Assembly: GCA_036985715.1 (NCBI GenBank)
Contig: BTQE01000001.1
Coordinates: 1-64,000, forward strand
Source of the DNA: SMXL01 sp036985715
Lineage (GTDB): Bacteria; Bacteroidota; Rhodothermia; Rhodothermales; UBA10348
DNA: 64,000 nucleotides
Direction of reading: 5' to 3'
The position numbers and the translations under genes were made by a program. How positions within the stretch are numbered: position 1 is the first letter of the stretch; every line of letters starts with the position of its first letter. The notes beneath the pieces were generated by a model. That model had not been told where the DNA came from and searched no databases. It was given only the letters and a program-made list of their open reading frames with translations. Shown piece by piece: positions 36,878-45,162 of this stretch.

Positions 36878-37669
36878 TCATACTTTTTCTGCGACGACCG
36901 TCACGCTTTTAACACCGTACTTCTTGGTTGCACCCTGCGCGTCAGCGGAGATGAACTGATATTGAGGATTGTCTACGAGTGTGACTACACGGAGCCCGGC
37001 CGCCTTCATTGCAGCGCGATAATCATCGATCTGCATTGCGCCACCAATACAGGCTGCCCAGTAGGTCGTATTACAGGTAATGCCCTCAGGCAGTTGTTGC
37101 TCAGAAACGATGTCGGACAGAGCGAGTCTTCCACCTTTCTTGAGGACTCGGGCGACTTCTTGAAAAACCTTCGACTTATCTGCAGCAAGATTAAAGACCC
37201 CGTTGCTGATGACGACGTCGAACGAATCATCACTACATGGAACGTCCTCCAGGTAGGCCTTCAAGTAGGACAGGTTTGAAACACCAGCCTCTTGTGCAAG
37301 ACGCTTCGACTTGGCAAGTTGCTCATCCGTCATGTCAACGCCGACCACAATACCTTTTTCACCTACTTTCAAAACGGCCACAAACGTATCCATTCCGGAT
37401 CCGCTTCCAAAGTCGATGACGCGTTCACCTTCGCGAATGTTCGCGGCATCAAAAAAGTATCCGACGCCTGCGAAAGACTCGATTGATTCGGCTGGAATTC
37501 GGTCGAGATCTTCCGGTGAATATCCCAATCGCTCGGCCAGCTTGCGACCCATCTCGAAGTGGTATTCGCCATGTGGATCGAGGGCAACATCGCGATACAT
37601 GTCCTTAACTTTTTGTTCTAATTCGCTGGCGTCGATTGACGCGGCTGTCGTCACGCTTGAATCTGACAT
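36878..37669 (-). CDS. ArsM-like SAM-dependent methyltransferase with an incomplete Cys set
   Basis: A 263-residue class I methyltransferase. The SAM motif is DFGSGSGMD (86-94), and the ArsM-like SNGVFNLAADK and WAACIGGAM (Cys207) regions are clear. Compared with arsenite methyltransferases, the N-terminal GCG context is AGVG here, so the first of the three As(III)-binding cysteines is missing, and no C-terminal Cys pair is present; Cys145 and Cys199 are other candidates. It may methylate another substrate, or bind arsenic differently. It is ~130 bases from the MaoC gene on the same strand. Confidence 0.8.
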   Translation of the reverse strand: MSDSSVTTAASIDASELEQKVKDMYRDVALDPHGEYHFEMGRKLAERLGYSPEDLDRIPAESIESFAGVGYFFDAANIREGERVIDFGSGSGMDTFVAVLKVGEKGIVVGVDMTDEQLAKSKRLAQEAGVSNLSYLKAYLEDVPCSDDSFDVVISNGVFNLAADKSKVFQEVARVLKKGGRLALSDIVSEQQLPEGITCNTTYWAACIGGAMQIDDYRAAMKAAGLRVVTLVDNPQYQFISADAQGATKKYGVKSVTVVAEKV

Positions 37670-37925
37670 CTTTCTATCCGTTTTGAGTTTCTACAGTGAA
37701 TCGATCTGGCAACAAAGACGAATACTCTGCCGGGCCAGAGTTTCCGTTTTGGTAGTTCGTGAAACGTACTCTGACCACATCCATAAATCAACCCGTCGAC
37801 TATTTCACTCGTGTCAAGACATCCGCCAGAGCGTTATTCAGGATGAGGAGTGTAACGAAATGGCTCAATCCTTTCAATAGGTTCACCAGTTCCGCGGTAA
37901 CCTATCGGGGAGCATGCTGAGTGTA

Positions 37926-38450
37926 CTATCGCTGGGCGCCGAACACCTGCGTCCAGTAAGACTGATAGGTAGATGTGCTGTTGAAAACGACGGCCATACC
38001 GACTTCCTTAAAGTTGGGATCCATAATTAATCGGCAGTGCCCGGGGCTGTCGAGCCAGGCTGTCATTGCGCGCTCGGCCTCGGTATAGCCACCATAAATA
38101 TTTTCTCCGACCGTTCGCCAGCTATAGGCTGTCGCGGTTACTCGATCGGCTACTGTTGAGCCATCAGAACCTGTATGGCTGAAGAAATCCCCGAAGGCCA
38201 TGTCTTCGGAATGCGACTGTGCTGCCGTTGCAAGTTTGCTGTTCCAGGTGACAGGCGATGTGGCTGCGTGTTGCGAGGCACCGCAGGATCGCGCAGTTGC
38301 GCGCGCTGCGTTGACCAGAGAGACCAAATCGAGTTCAGATGTACTGGCAGACTCTACTTGCTCTAGTTCGTCCGCCGATTCGACTGGACTTAATGAATCG
38401 CAGGCGGTGAACACAGAAACAACCAATATTGCTGCTACCAGGCGTATCAT
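37926..38450 (-). CDS. CAP/SCP-domain lipoprotein
   Basis: A 174-residue lipoprotein (leader ending VFTAC, Cys17) with a CAP (PR-1-like) domain. Recognisable parts are LVNAARATARSCG, the HSEDMAFGDFFSHTG segment with its His/Glu set, GENIYGGYTEAERAMTAWLDSPGHCRLIMDP and the final YWTQVFG. Bacterial CAP proteins are surface or periplasmic with poorly known roles. ATG 38450 begins the lipoprotein leader; the frame upstream lacks support. Confidence 0.85.
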   Translation of the reverse strand: MIRLVAAILVVSVFTACDSLSPVESADELEQVESASTSELDLVSLVNAARATARSCGASQHAATSPVTWNSKLATAAQSHSEDMAFGDFFSHTGSDGSTVADRVTATAYSWRTVGENIYGGYTEAERAMTAWLDSPGHCRLIMDPNFKEVGMAVVFNSTSTYQSYWTQVFGAQR

Positions 38451-38559
38451 TTTTTTCGTCGCCAAACGCGTTCTTAGCCGTTGGTGTCGGCAGATGATGT
38501 CTTTCTGTCTAGACCGCTTGAATTTCGAGTGCCAGCGGTCGGGATGATCCGGCGTTGGA

Positions 38560-39156
38560 CTAGTCCGTGGCACCCTGCTCAATCATTGTGAGGTCTCTGT
38601 CGGCTTCGCTGCATGATTGTCGCGCGGCACTGCCACACGAAGTACAGACTCTAATCTTGCTGAGTACTGAATTGATGGATGGTGGCTCAGTGGGCAGAGG
38701 TAGAGAGCCTCCCTTTGACATGATGCTTCTCGATTGTTTCTGGAGTCTTTGCATACCATCCAGACACCGGCGAGTCAGTGTCAAATTATCGCTGTTTCGC
38801 AATGCCTCCATTGACCGGCCCGCTCGAATGAGTCGCCTGAGTTCCATGATAAGCCATTGTACAGTCACGCTTTCCGAGTATTCGCTCGTCGCAGCAACCG
38901 CTGGATTCGAATGAGCTGAGATTGGGGCTGAGCTGCCTCCGACCGATCCGTAGTCCGTTTCGAAGTAATCGAGATCCTGGGTTGGTTCTTCTACGTATTC
39001 TGTCGTCTCACGAGAATTGGCCGCCGAGACATTCGAGGCTTGATGTGACGAGACGTTATCACCCAGAATCAAATAAGCCATGAGGCCCGAAAATAGGACC
39101 AGGATCACTAGAGCAATCTTAGTCTCTTTGGTCCAGAAGGCGTTTTTTTCAGTCAT
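38560..39156 (-). CDS. Membrane-anchored protein with C-terminal four-Cys domain, no known family
   Basis: A 198-residue protein: short charged N-terminus, one membrane helix (about 13-32), a low-complexity Ser/Thr/Glu linker (about 35-95) and a C-terminal domain (about 115-198). That domain has RRCLDGMQRLQ and later CTSCGSAARQSC. The same arrangement recurs in the gene at 39472-39726, so it is a real domain; spaced cysteines suggest a metal or disulfide site. I do not recognise a family. The domain should lie outside the cytoplasmic membrane. Confidence 0.65.
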   Translation of the reverse strand: MTEKNAFWTKETKIALVILVLFSGLMAYLILGDNVSSHQASNVSAANSRETTEYVEEPTQDLDYFETDYGSVGGSSAPISAHSNPAVAATSEYSESVTVQWLIMELRRLIRAGRSMEALRNSDNLTLTRRCLDGMQRLQKQSRSIMSKGGSLPLPTEPPSINSVLSKIRVCTSCGSAARQSCSEADRDLTMIEQGATD

Positions 39157-39248
39157 TGACGCCGAAGGGTCGATTATTGAGTGGAACGCTTGAAAACGCG
39201 AAAATCCCGATCAGTATCGTTAGTATCGCGTCAACGACTGTTTTGTAT

Positions 39249-39266
39249 ATACGTAGTTCTACGTAT
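39249..39266. promoter_or_regulatory. 18-bp inverted repeat upstream of the membrane-anchored Cys protein
   Basis: ATACGTAG and CTACGTAT are perfect 8-bp arms around TT, about 93 bases upstream of the start at 39156. It could be an operator. A related palindrome, ACTACGTAGT, occurs at 33856 near the STAS gene. Function is not shown. Confidence 0.35.
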
Positions 39267-39471
39267 TTGCAACGGACACTACTGCGTGTAAGTAATTGTG
39301 ATTGCAAGATATACGCATAACAATCAGAATCGACGCAAGCAGTTGAATTTCTCTCTTCAGAGACCTTGAAAGATATGCGACGAGACCTTGGAACACTGCT
39401 ATAATTTCGTACTCAGTAATCAAGCCGCCTGGCGTCTACAACTCCGGTCTGTACAAGGGCTCAGAAAGAGG

Positions 39472-39726
39472 TTAATCCATACTGAGGCTTCGAGCGATCA
39501 CATCGAGGTCTTTCTGAGCAAGATCACAGGCCTGTTTTGCATCTCCTCCGCAGGAAACACACTTCATGACGTTGCTGAAAACTTCGTCGAGAGAAAGTGA
39601 TCGTGTTGGCACCGCAAGATTTCTTCTACGTGTCATAATGGCTCTGGCTTCCGCTTGAAGCTTTTGCATACCGTCATAACATCGACGTCTCAGGGACCGG
39701 TTAGGGATATTTCGGAGGGCTTTCAT
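39472..39726 (-). CDS. Short paralogue of the four-Cys domain protein
   Basis: An 84-residue frame that aligns along its whole length with the C-terminal domain of 38560-39156: MKALRN/MEALRN, RRCYDGMQKLQ/RRCLDGMQRLQ, CVSCGGDAKQAC/CTSCGSAARQSC. The four cysteines keep their spacing. No membrane helix precedes it; an in-frame stop lies nine codons upstream of the ATG, and the ribosome site is weak. It may be a stand-alone cytoplasmic form or a duplicate that lost its N-terminus. It lies ~315 bases upstream of its larger partner, on the same strand. Confidence 0.55.
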   Translation of the reverse strand: MKALRNIPNRSLRRRCYDGMQKLQAEARAIMTRRRNLAVPTRSLSLDEVFSNVMKCVSCGGDAKQACDLAQKDLDVIARSLSMD

Positions 39727-40037
39727 TCGAACTCGCTCTCGCGAAGGAACCTATCGAAGAGAAACGGGCCATTTTAGGCTGTGTGGTTTGTTGTCCTTCC
39801 CTTTTTTGAGGATAACCGACGGATTAATTCCTCCGAACAGCAGGATTATGGCTGTCTGTTAGGACTGAATAGGTAGAAAAAGTCCGAAATCGCCTTATCC
39901 GAGGATAGCAGATTGACCGAAAGCCATGCGACGAGAGTATCACCTTATCGCCCGGCATCATATTCTTCCTCCAGATGTCCTAGATTGGTCAGGGTCTTGG
40001 TGCGGTTGCCAGGCAATTCAGGGTGAAGCGAGTCTCG
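39727..40037. other. 311-bp intergenic region, presumed promoter of the catabolic operon
   Basis: It separates the short Cys-domain gene (minus) from the first P1 peptidase (plus), so promoters for both directions are expected. No operator repeat, RNA or coding frame was recognised. Confidence 0.4.
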
Positions 40038-41240
40038 ATGATGTCGAATTTCCACTTTTCCAGGCGCGGATTCTTCCAGATGACCGTTGGTAGCGCGTTG
40101 TCAGGACTCTGGGCAGCTTTAGGATTTCAAGCATCGAAAGCCAGGTCTCTTGGAAATACGAATCTCGGTGACCGCGCTCGCCTCAGAGAGCTTGGAATCA
40201 CCATCGGTCGTCTACCTACCGGTCCGCATAATGCGATCACAGACGTTGATGGTGTTCGGGTTGGTCACAAGACCAATATTTCTGGCTCCGGTGAACTGAT
40301 CGTGGGGGAAGGTCCGATCCGCACTGGAGTGACGGCCATTCTTCCACGTTCAGGGAATGTATATCGAGAGAAACTGCCAGTCGGTGGCTTCATTCTAAAT
40401 GGCAACGGAGAGCTGACGGGACTTCTAAACGCGCTGAACGGTGGGCTTCTCGAAACTCCCATCTTTCTAACCGGGACCGCGAATGTGGGAATCGTCTATG
40501 ATGCTGCACTTTCCTATTTGCTTCAGGAACATCCTGAAATAGGCGTCACGGATAGAGTCCCCGTGCCCGTTGTTGGAGAAAGTTGGGATAGCCTCGGTGA
40601 CATTCAGGGAAGACATCTCTCGGAGAGTGACGTCTTTAGTGCCATTGCGAGCGCGGCAGACGGACCGGTGGAAGAAGGCGCAGTCGGTGGGGGTACTGGA
40701 ATGCGTTCCTACGGATTCAAATCGGGGATCGGTACTTCCTCTCGCATGATCCCGGCGAATCGAGGCGCATATACCGTGGGCGTTCTTGTTAACGCCAACC
40801 ACGGATCGAGACATCTTCTCCGCGTTGACGGCGTACCCGTTGGAGAGGAGCTCCTGCAATATCCGGAAGACGAGGTGAAGAAATCCAAATCGATCATCAT
40901 CGTGGCCGCGACTGACGCTCCCCTTCTTCCTATTCAGTTGAATCGGCTGTGCAAACGCCTCGCCTTGGGCCTGGCAAAAACAGGATCCGTCTCGACGCAC
41001 GGAAGCGGCGATGTCTTTATCGCCTTCTCGACGGTTCCTCGCAATGCGGATGGAAACGTTCTGTGGACGGGTGAAAACGTCGTCAGCAGCCTCTGGGAGG
41101 CTGCTTCGGAAGCGACGGAAGAGGCGGTTCTTAATGCACTGACGGCGGCGCATACAATGGACGGCGCGAATGGCTCAGTTCGGTATGCATTGCCACTCGA
41201 CCGACTCACTGAGATCATGAAAAAGTATAATCGACTGTAG
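40038..41240 (+). CDS. Tat-exported P1-family (DmpA/BapA-type) peptidase
   Basis: A 400-residue N-terminal-nucleophile hydrolase. A twin-arginine leader (SRRGFF, Arg9-Arg10) directs it to the periplasm. The core follows the P1 family, beginning RLRELGITIGRLPTGPHNAITDVDGVRVGH. KSGIGTSSR marks the usual autoproteolysis point, predicted before Thr233. HGSGDVFIAFST lies near the end. Family members include L-aminopeptidase/D-esterase DmpA and beta-aminopeptidases that free N-terminal beta-amino acids. ATG 40038 or 40041 is preferred to GTG 40023. It is the first gene of the operon to 51011. Confidence 0.87.
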   Translation: MMSNFHFSRRGFFQMTVGSALSGLWAALGFQASKARSLGNTNLGDRARLRELGITIGRLPTGPHNAITDVDGVRVGHKTNISGSGELIVGEGPIRTGVTAILPRSGNVYREKLPVGGFILNGNGELTGLLNALNGGLLETPIFLTGTANVGIVYDAALSYLLQEHPEIGVTDRVPVPVVGESWDSLGDIQGRHLSESDVFSAIASAADGPVEEGAVGGGTGMRSYGFKSGIGTSSRMIPANRGAYTVGVLVNANHGSRHLLRVDGVPVGEELLQYPEDEVKKSKSIIIVAATDAPLLPIQLNRLCKRLALGLAKTGSVSTHGSGDVFIAFSTVPRNADGNVLWTGENVVSSLWEAASEATEEAVLNALTAAHTMDGANGSVRYALPLDRLTEIMKKYNRL

Positions 41241-41247
41241 CCGGAGT

Positions 41248-42297
41248 ATGAGCACCCATGCAAATCATATTGGAAGGGCTCGCGAGCTCCGTGTCATGAT
41301 CGGTACGCTTCCGACCGGCGAGAACAATTCAATTACGGATGTGAGCGGGGTTCATGTTGGTCATCTGTCGATTTCAGAGGGGGAGATTCAGACGGGCATC
41401 ACAGTCGTATCCCCATATGCGGCAACCGATGAAAACGCACTCTATTTCTATGGGAAATATATTGATGGTTCCGGCGGTGAGATGACGGGCTATTCGGTAA
41501 TGGATGATTTTGGGCTCCTTGCTTCTCCGGTGTTCATGGCAAATCTACTTAGCGTCGGAAGAATATATAATGGTGCCATCACGTACGGATTCACAAGGGG
41601 AAGGGGGCTTTCGACAAGTGGCGGCTGGCCGCCTATCGTGATGGGATTCGACGATCGAGTCCTCAACAACATGACGGCTCGTCGACTAACCGAAGACCAC
41701 GCGCTGGAAGCACTTGACGGCGCATCGTCTGACAACGCTGAGGTGGGTAACGTGGGCGCGGGTGTCGGCGCTGTATCCTTCGGGTTTAAAGGGGGCATCG
41801 GAACTTCGTCGCGAGTAATAGAAGCAGCGGGGAAGATGTATACCGTCGGTTCGCTGGTCCTGGCAAACTACGGTTCATACGCCGAGTACCCGGACGAATC
41901 TGAAGCGAACCCGACCGAGAATCTGTTTCCGTCGCTACTCGGAGTGGTAGCGACAGATGCCGCGCTTCCGTCTCCCGTACTTGACACCCTGGCCGCTGGC
42001 GCCGCTTACGGGGCCGCTCAATTCGGCTCCACCCGGAAGCCCGCCGGCTCCTACCAGATTGTATCATTCTCGACGGGTATTACCGTTCGAGAACCGAACA
42101 GTGATGGGATCTACAATCTGGAATTCGCTCCCGATGTCACACACACTGAACTCCGCCAGGGCGCTCGCGAGGCCACCACGGGGGCTGTTCTAAGTGCACT
42201 CTCCGCCGCCAAGACGCTAACAGGTTCGGAGGGAAGAACAGCATATTCGATGTCCGATGAGATGATTGGGAAATTGATACGGGTGGCGAATGACTGA
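41248..42297 (+). CDS. Cytosolic P1-family (DmpA/BapA-type) peptidase
   Basis: A 349-residue paralogue of the preceding enzyme, without a leader, so cytoplasmic. It shares LRVMIGTLPTGENNSITDVSGVHVGH and KGGIGTSSR (predicted new N-terminus Thr186). The region near the C-terminus, SYQIVSFSTG, differs from the exported copy. A pair of exported and cytosolic forms suggests one processes peptides outside and the other those taken up. It starts eight bases after the previous stop and overlaps the symporter by eight bases. Confidence 0.87.
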   Translation: MSTHANHIGRARELRVMIGTLPTGENNSITDVSGVHVGHLSISEGEIQTGITVVSPYAATDENALYFYGKYIDGSGGEMTGYSVMDDFGLLASPVFMANLLSVGRIYNGAITYGFTRGRGLSTSGGWPPIVMGFDDRVLNNMTARRLTEDHALEALDGASSDNAEVGNVGAGVGAVSFGFKGGIGTSSRVIEAAGKMYTVGSLVLANYGSYAEYPDESEANPTENLFPSLLGVVATDAALPSPVLDTLAAGAAYGAAQFGSTRKPAGSYQIVSFSTGITVREPNSDGIYNLEFAPDVTHTELRQGAREATTGAVLSALSAAKTLTGSEGRTAYSMSDEMIGKLIRVAND

Positions 42298-43759
42298 GGT
42301 CTACATAGGCATTGCAGTCTACTTGCTGACCATGTTGGGTATTGGTTACATGGCGAGTCGGCGAGTCACGAATGCGGCTGACTTTCTTGTCGCGGGGCGT
42401 AGCCTTCCTCTCTGGTTGACTGTTGGCACGCTGTCTGCGACATGGTTCGGCGGGGGAACGGTTCTGGGGGCTGCCGGCACAGCTTATGAAAAGGGTTTTA
42501 TCGGTGTGATTGCAGATCCGTTTGGGGCGGCTCTCTGTCTTCTTTTGGCGGGCCTCTTCTTCGCTCGGATGATACGGCGAATGTCCGCGATGACGGTTGT
42601 CGACGTGTTTGATTCTCGGTATGACAAGAGAACTGGATTCCTTGCCGCCGTTGCAACGATTATCATTTACGTAGGCTGGACAGGCGCCCTTCTTGTATCG
42701 TTTGGGTTCGTTCTTCAGACGCTCACTGGTATTTCTACGGAGTGGGCGATCGGAATCGGTACAGCGATCACACTCATCTATACCATGGTCGGGGGAATGT
42801 GGGCTGTTGCCTGGACTGACTTCCTGCAAATCATTCTGGTTATAGTGGGCCTGCTGATTGCGTTTCCAGTTCTGATCAAGGAAGCCGGTGGTATAGAAGC
42901 CATTCTTTCGCGCCTTCCTGAAGGAAGCTTTTCAATGACTCCGGAAGTTGGAGGGTTTTCGAACTGGTTGTTCTACATACGAGCATGGATCGTCATTGGG
43001 CTCGGTAATATTGCAGGACAGGACTTGATGCAGCGTTGTCTGGCGGCCAAGGATGAGAAGACGGCTCAAACCGGATTGTACATTTCCAGTGGCGTTTATC
43101 TGACGTTCGGCTTAATCCCGATTTCCATCGGACTGATAGGGACCATTTTGATGCCGGATATCGAAAATGCCGAATTCATCGTGCCCTTGCTCGTGATGGA
43201 GTATCTGCCCACAACCGTTGTCGTGATTTTCGTCAGCGCACTCCTTGCGGCCGTCATGAGCAGCGCGGACAGCGCCATTCTGGCAACCTCGAGCGTTATC
43301 GGAAAGAACTTGATTCCGTATGCCAGGCCGGATGCGACAGACGCGAATATTCTGAAGTGGTCTCGATGGAGCGTACCCGTCGTGACTATCCTTGCTCTGA
43401 TGGTGGCGCTGTATTTCCAGAACATATACAACCTCCTGATTAATGCATTTTCTATCGCCCTGGTTTCGCTCTTTGTGCCTTTAACGGCGGCTATCTGGTG
43501 GAAAAAGGCCAATATTCCTGGCGCGTTGGCTTCTATGATCGTGGGTCTCGTCTTCTGGGTTGTCGTTCCGTTCTTTACGCGTGCTATACCGTCGGACCTC
43601 TTTGGGTTGGTGATGGGGATCATTGCCCTCGTCGTTGTAAGCTTGGCCACTCAGCGCTCAAATGAACCCCGACCTCTACGAAATGCTGACGGCTCGGAAC
43701 TCGCACTGGAGCGCCGTTTTGGAAACTTAAGTCCTTTCGGGCCGGAGACCACTGAGTGA
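42290..43759 (+). CDS. Sodium:solute symporter (SSS family)
   Basis: A 489-residue SSS-family transporter with about 13 membrane helices. Typical stretches are GIGYMASRRVTNAADFLVAGRSLPLW, SATWFGGGTVLGAAG, a sodium-site region AAVMSSADSAILATSS in the eighth core helix, and IAGQDLMQRCLAAKDEKTA. SSS members carry sugars, amino acids, proline or vitamins with Na+. Position between peptidases and aminotransferases suggests uptake of an amino acid or short peptide. It overlaps both neighbours. Confidence 0.9.
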   Translation: MTEVYIGIAVYLLTMLGIGYMASRRVTNAADFLVAGRSLPLWLTVGTLSATWFGGGTVLGAAGTAYEKGFIGVIADPFGAALCLLLAGLFFARMIRRMSAMTVVDVFDSRYDKRTGFLAAVATIIIYVGWTGALLVSFGFVLQTLTGISTEWAIGIGTAITLIYTMVGGMWAVAWTDFLQIILVIVGLLIAFPVLIKEAGGIEAILSRLPEGSFSMTPEVGGFSNWLFYIRAWIVIGLGNIAGQDLMQRCLAAKDEKTAQTGLYISSGVYLTFGLIPISIGLIGTILMPDIENAEFIVPLLVMEYLPTTVVVIFVSALLAAVMSSADSAILATSSVIGKNLIPYARPDATDANILKWSRWSVPVVTILALMVALYFQNIYNLLINAFSIALVSLFVPLTAAIWWKKANIPGALASMIVGLVFWVVVPFFTRAIPSDLFGLVMGIIALVVVSLATQRSNEPRPLRNADGSELALERRFGNLSPFGPETTE

Positions 43760-45099
43760 TGTCTCTCAGGTATCCTACATCCAACGTGTTTTATCGACGC
43801 CTAACGGTGGAAATGTCGATGGCCGTGCGGGGAGAGGGGATCTATCTCTATGATCAGGACGGGAACGAGTTTATCGATGGTTCCGGTGGCGCATTAGTGG
43901 TCAACGTCGGGCACGGCGTCGCGGAGATTGCGGATTCGATGGCCAGCCAGGCCTATAAACTCGCCTACGTGAACGGACTCCACTTTACGAATGAGCCAGT
44001 CGAAGAGCTGGCGAGAGAAGTTGCCGCTTTCTCTCCCGAGGGGCTGAATTATGTTTATTTCCTGAGCAGTGGATCGGCAGCGACCGAAGCAGCCATCAAA
44101 ATGGCGAGGCAGTACTGGTGTGAAATAGGTCGTGACCGGAAGTATAGAGTTATCGCGCGGAACCCGGGTTATCATGGCAATACGCTGGCAGCCCTCTCCG
44201 TTTCCGGCCGGCCCTCCTCGAGGGAAAAATTTGAACCCCTTCTGCAAGATTTTTCTTTCATACCGGCACCGATGGCGTATCGTTGCCCGGTAGATCTTTC
44301 GTTTGAAGAATTTGGGGATCAGTGCGCTTCTTGTCTTGAAGCGACCATCGAGAAGGAGGGTCCGGAATCGGTCGCCGCGTTCATCGCCGAACCTGTAATT
44401 GGCGCATCCGCAGGGGGTGTCGTGCCGCCACCCGGCTATTTCGTCAAGATTCGTGATATCTGCGATCGATACGATGTTCTTTTCATAGCAGACGAAGTGT
44501 TAACGGGCATGGGGAGAACGGGGAAATGGCTGGCCATTGAACGAGAAGAAGTGACGCCCGATATCCTGACTCTGGGAAAAGGGCTGAGTGGGGGCTACGC
44601 GCCCCTCAGTGCGCTGGTCGTGCGCGATGAAATAGTCGACGCCATTGCCCAGAGGAGTGGCGCTTTCAGTTTTAATCAGACTTTTTCACACACACCCATG
44701 GCTGCTGCCGCTGGCCTATCTACGATTCAATATCTAAAAGATCACAAGCTCGTAGCGAGATCCGCGAAAATGGGAGCGTACTTTCTCGAGCAGCTTCAAA
44801 CCTTGAGGACGAGCGAAATAGTTGGCGACGTACGGGGAATTGGTCTACTTGCAGGTATAGAGTACGTGGTTAATCGAGACACAAAAGAACCGTTTCCACC
44901 GGAATTACAAATTGCTGAACAGGTCCAAAAAGCGGCTTTTAAAGAACAATTAATAATATGGTCTACAACAAGATATCTTCCATCAAGTAATGGAGATCTT
45001 TCAGTTCTAGGACCTCCGTTCATCGTCACGAAGGAGCAGGTAGACGAATTGGTAAAGAGGCTCAAGGCTGCGATCGATACGATTGAGGAAAACCTGTAA
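43759..45099 (+). CDS. Class III PLP aminotransferase, first of two
   Basis: A protein of about 446 residues. The PLP-site features are the SSGSAATEAAIKMAR phosphate-binding segment, the aspartate in FIADEVLTGMGRTGKW, and the Schiff-base lysine in LGKGLSGGYAPLSA. It falls in the broad omega/beta-amino-acid aminotransferase group (BioA/beta-alanine transaminase-like). ATG 43759 overlaps the symporter stop by one base; GTG 43756 is possible. In the proposed pathway it would remove the 3-amino group of 3-aminoadipate, or the terminal amine, with the second enzyme taking the other. Confidence 0.88.
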   Translation: MSLRYPTSNVFYRRLTVEMSMAVRGEGIYLYDQDGNEFIDGSGGALVVNVGHGVAEIADSMASQAYKLAYVNGLHFTNEPVEELAREVAAFSPEGLNYVYFLSSGSAATEAAIKMARQYWCEIGRDRKYRVIARNPGYHGNTLAALSVSGRPSSREKFEPLLQDFSFIPAPMAYRCPVDLSFEEFGDQCASCLEATIEKEGPESVAAFIAEPVIGASAGGVVPPPGYFVKIRDICDRYDVLFIADEVLTGMGRTGKWLAIEREEVTPDILTLGKGLSGGYAPLSALVVRDEIVDAIAQRSGAFSFNQTFSHTPMAAAAGLSTIQYLKDHKLVARSAKMGAYFLEQLQTLRTSEIVGDVRGIGLLAGIEYVVNRDTKEPFPPELQIAEQVQKAAFKEQLIIWSTTRYLPSSNGDLSVLGPPFIVTKEQVDELVKRLKAAIDTIEENL

Positions 45100-45162
45100 T
45101 GGACGTTCAAGGCGTTATGCAAAAGACACCCGAAACGTATAGCTTCTTTTTCATTCTTCCAC

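Noticed and set aside
42137..42829. 230-residue minus-strand frame under the P1 peptidase/symporter junction
   Set aside because: Highly charged, low-complexity translation with no domain; the plus-strand genes overlap neatly.
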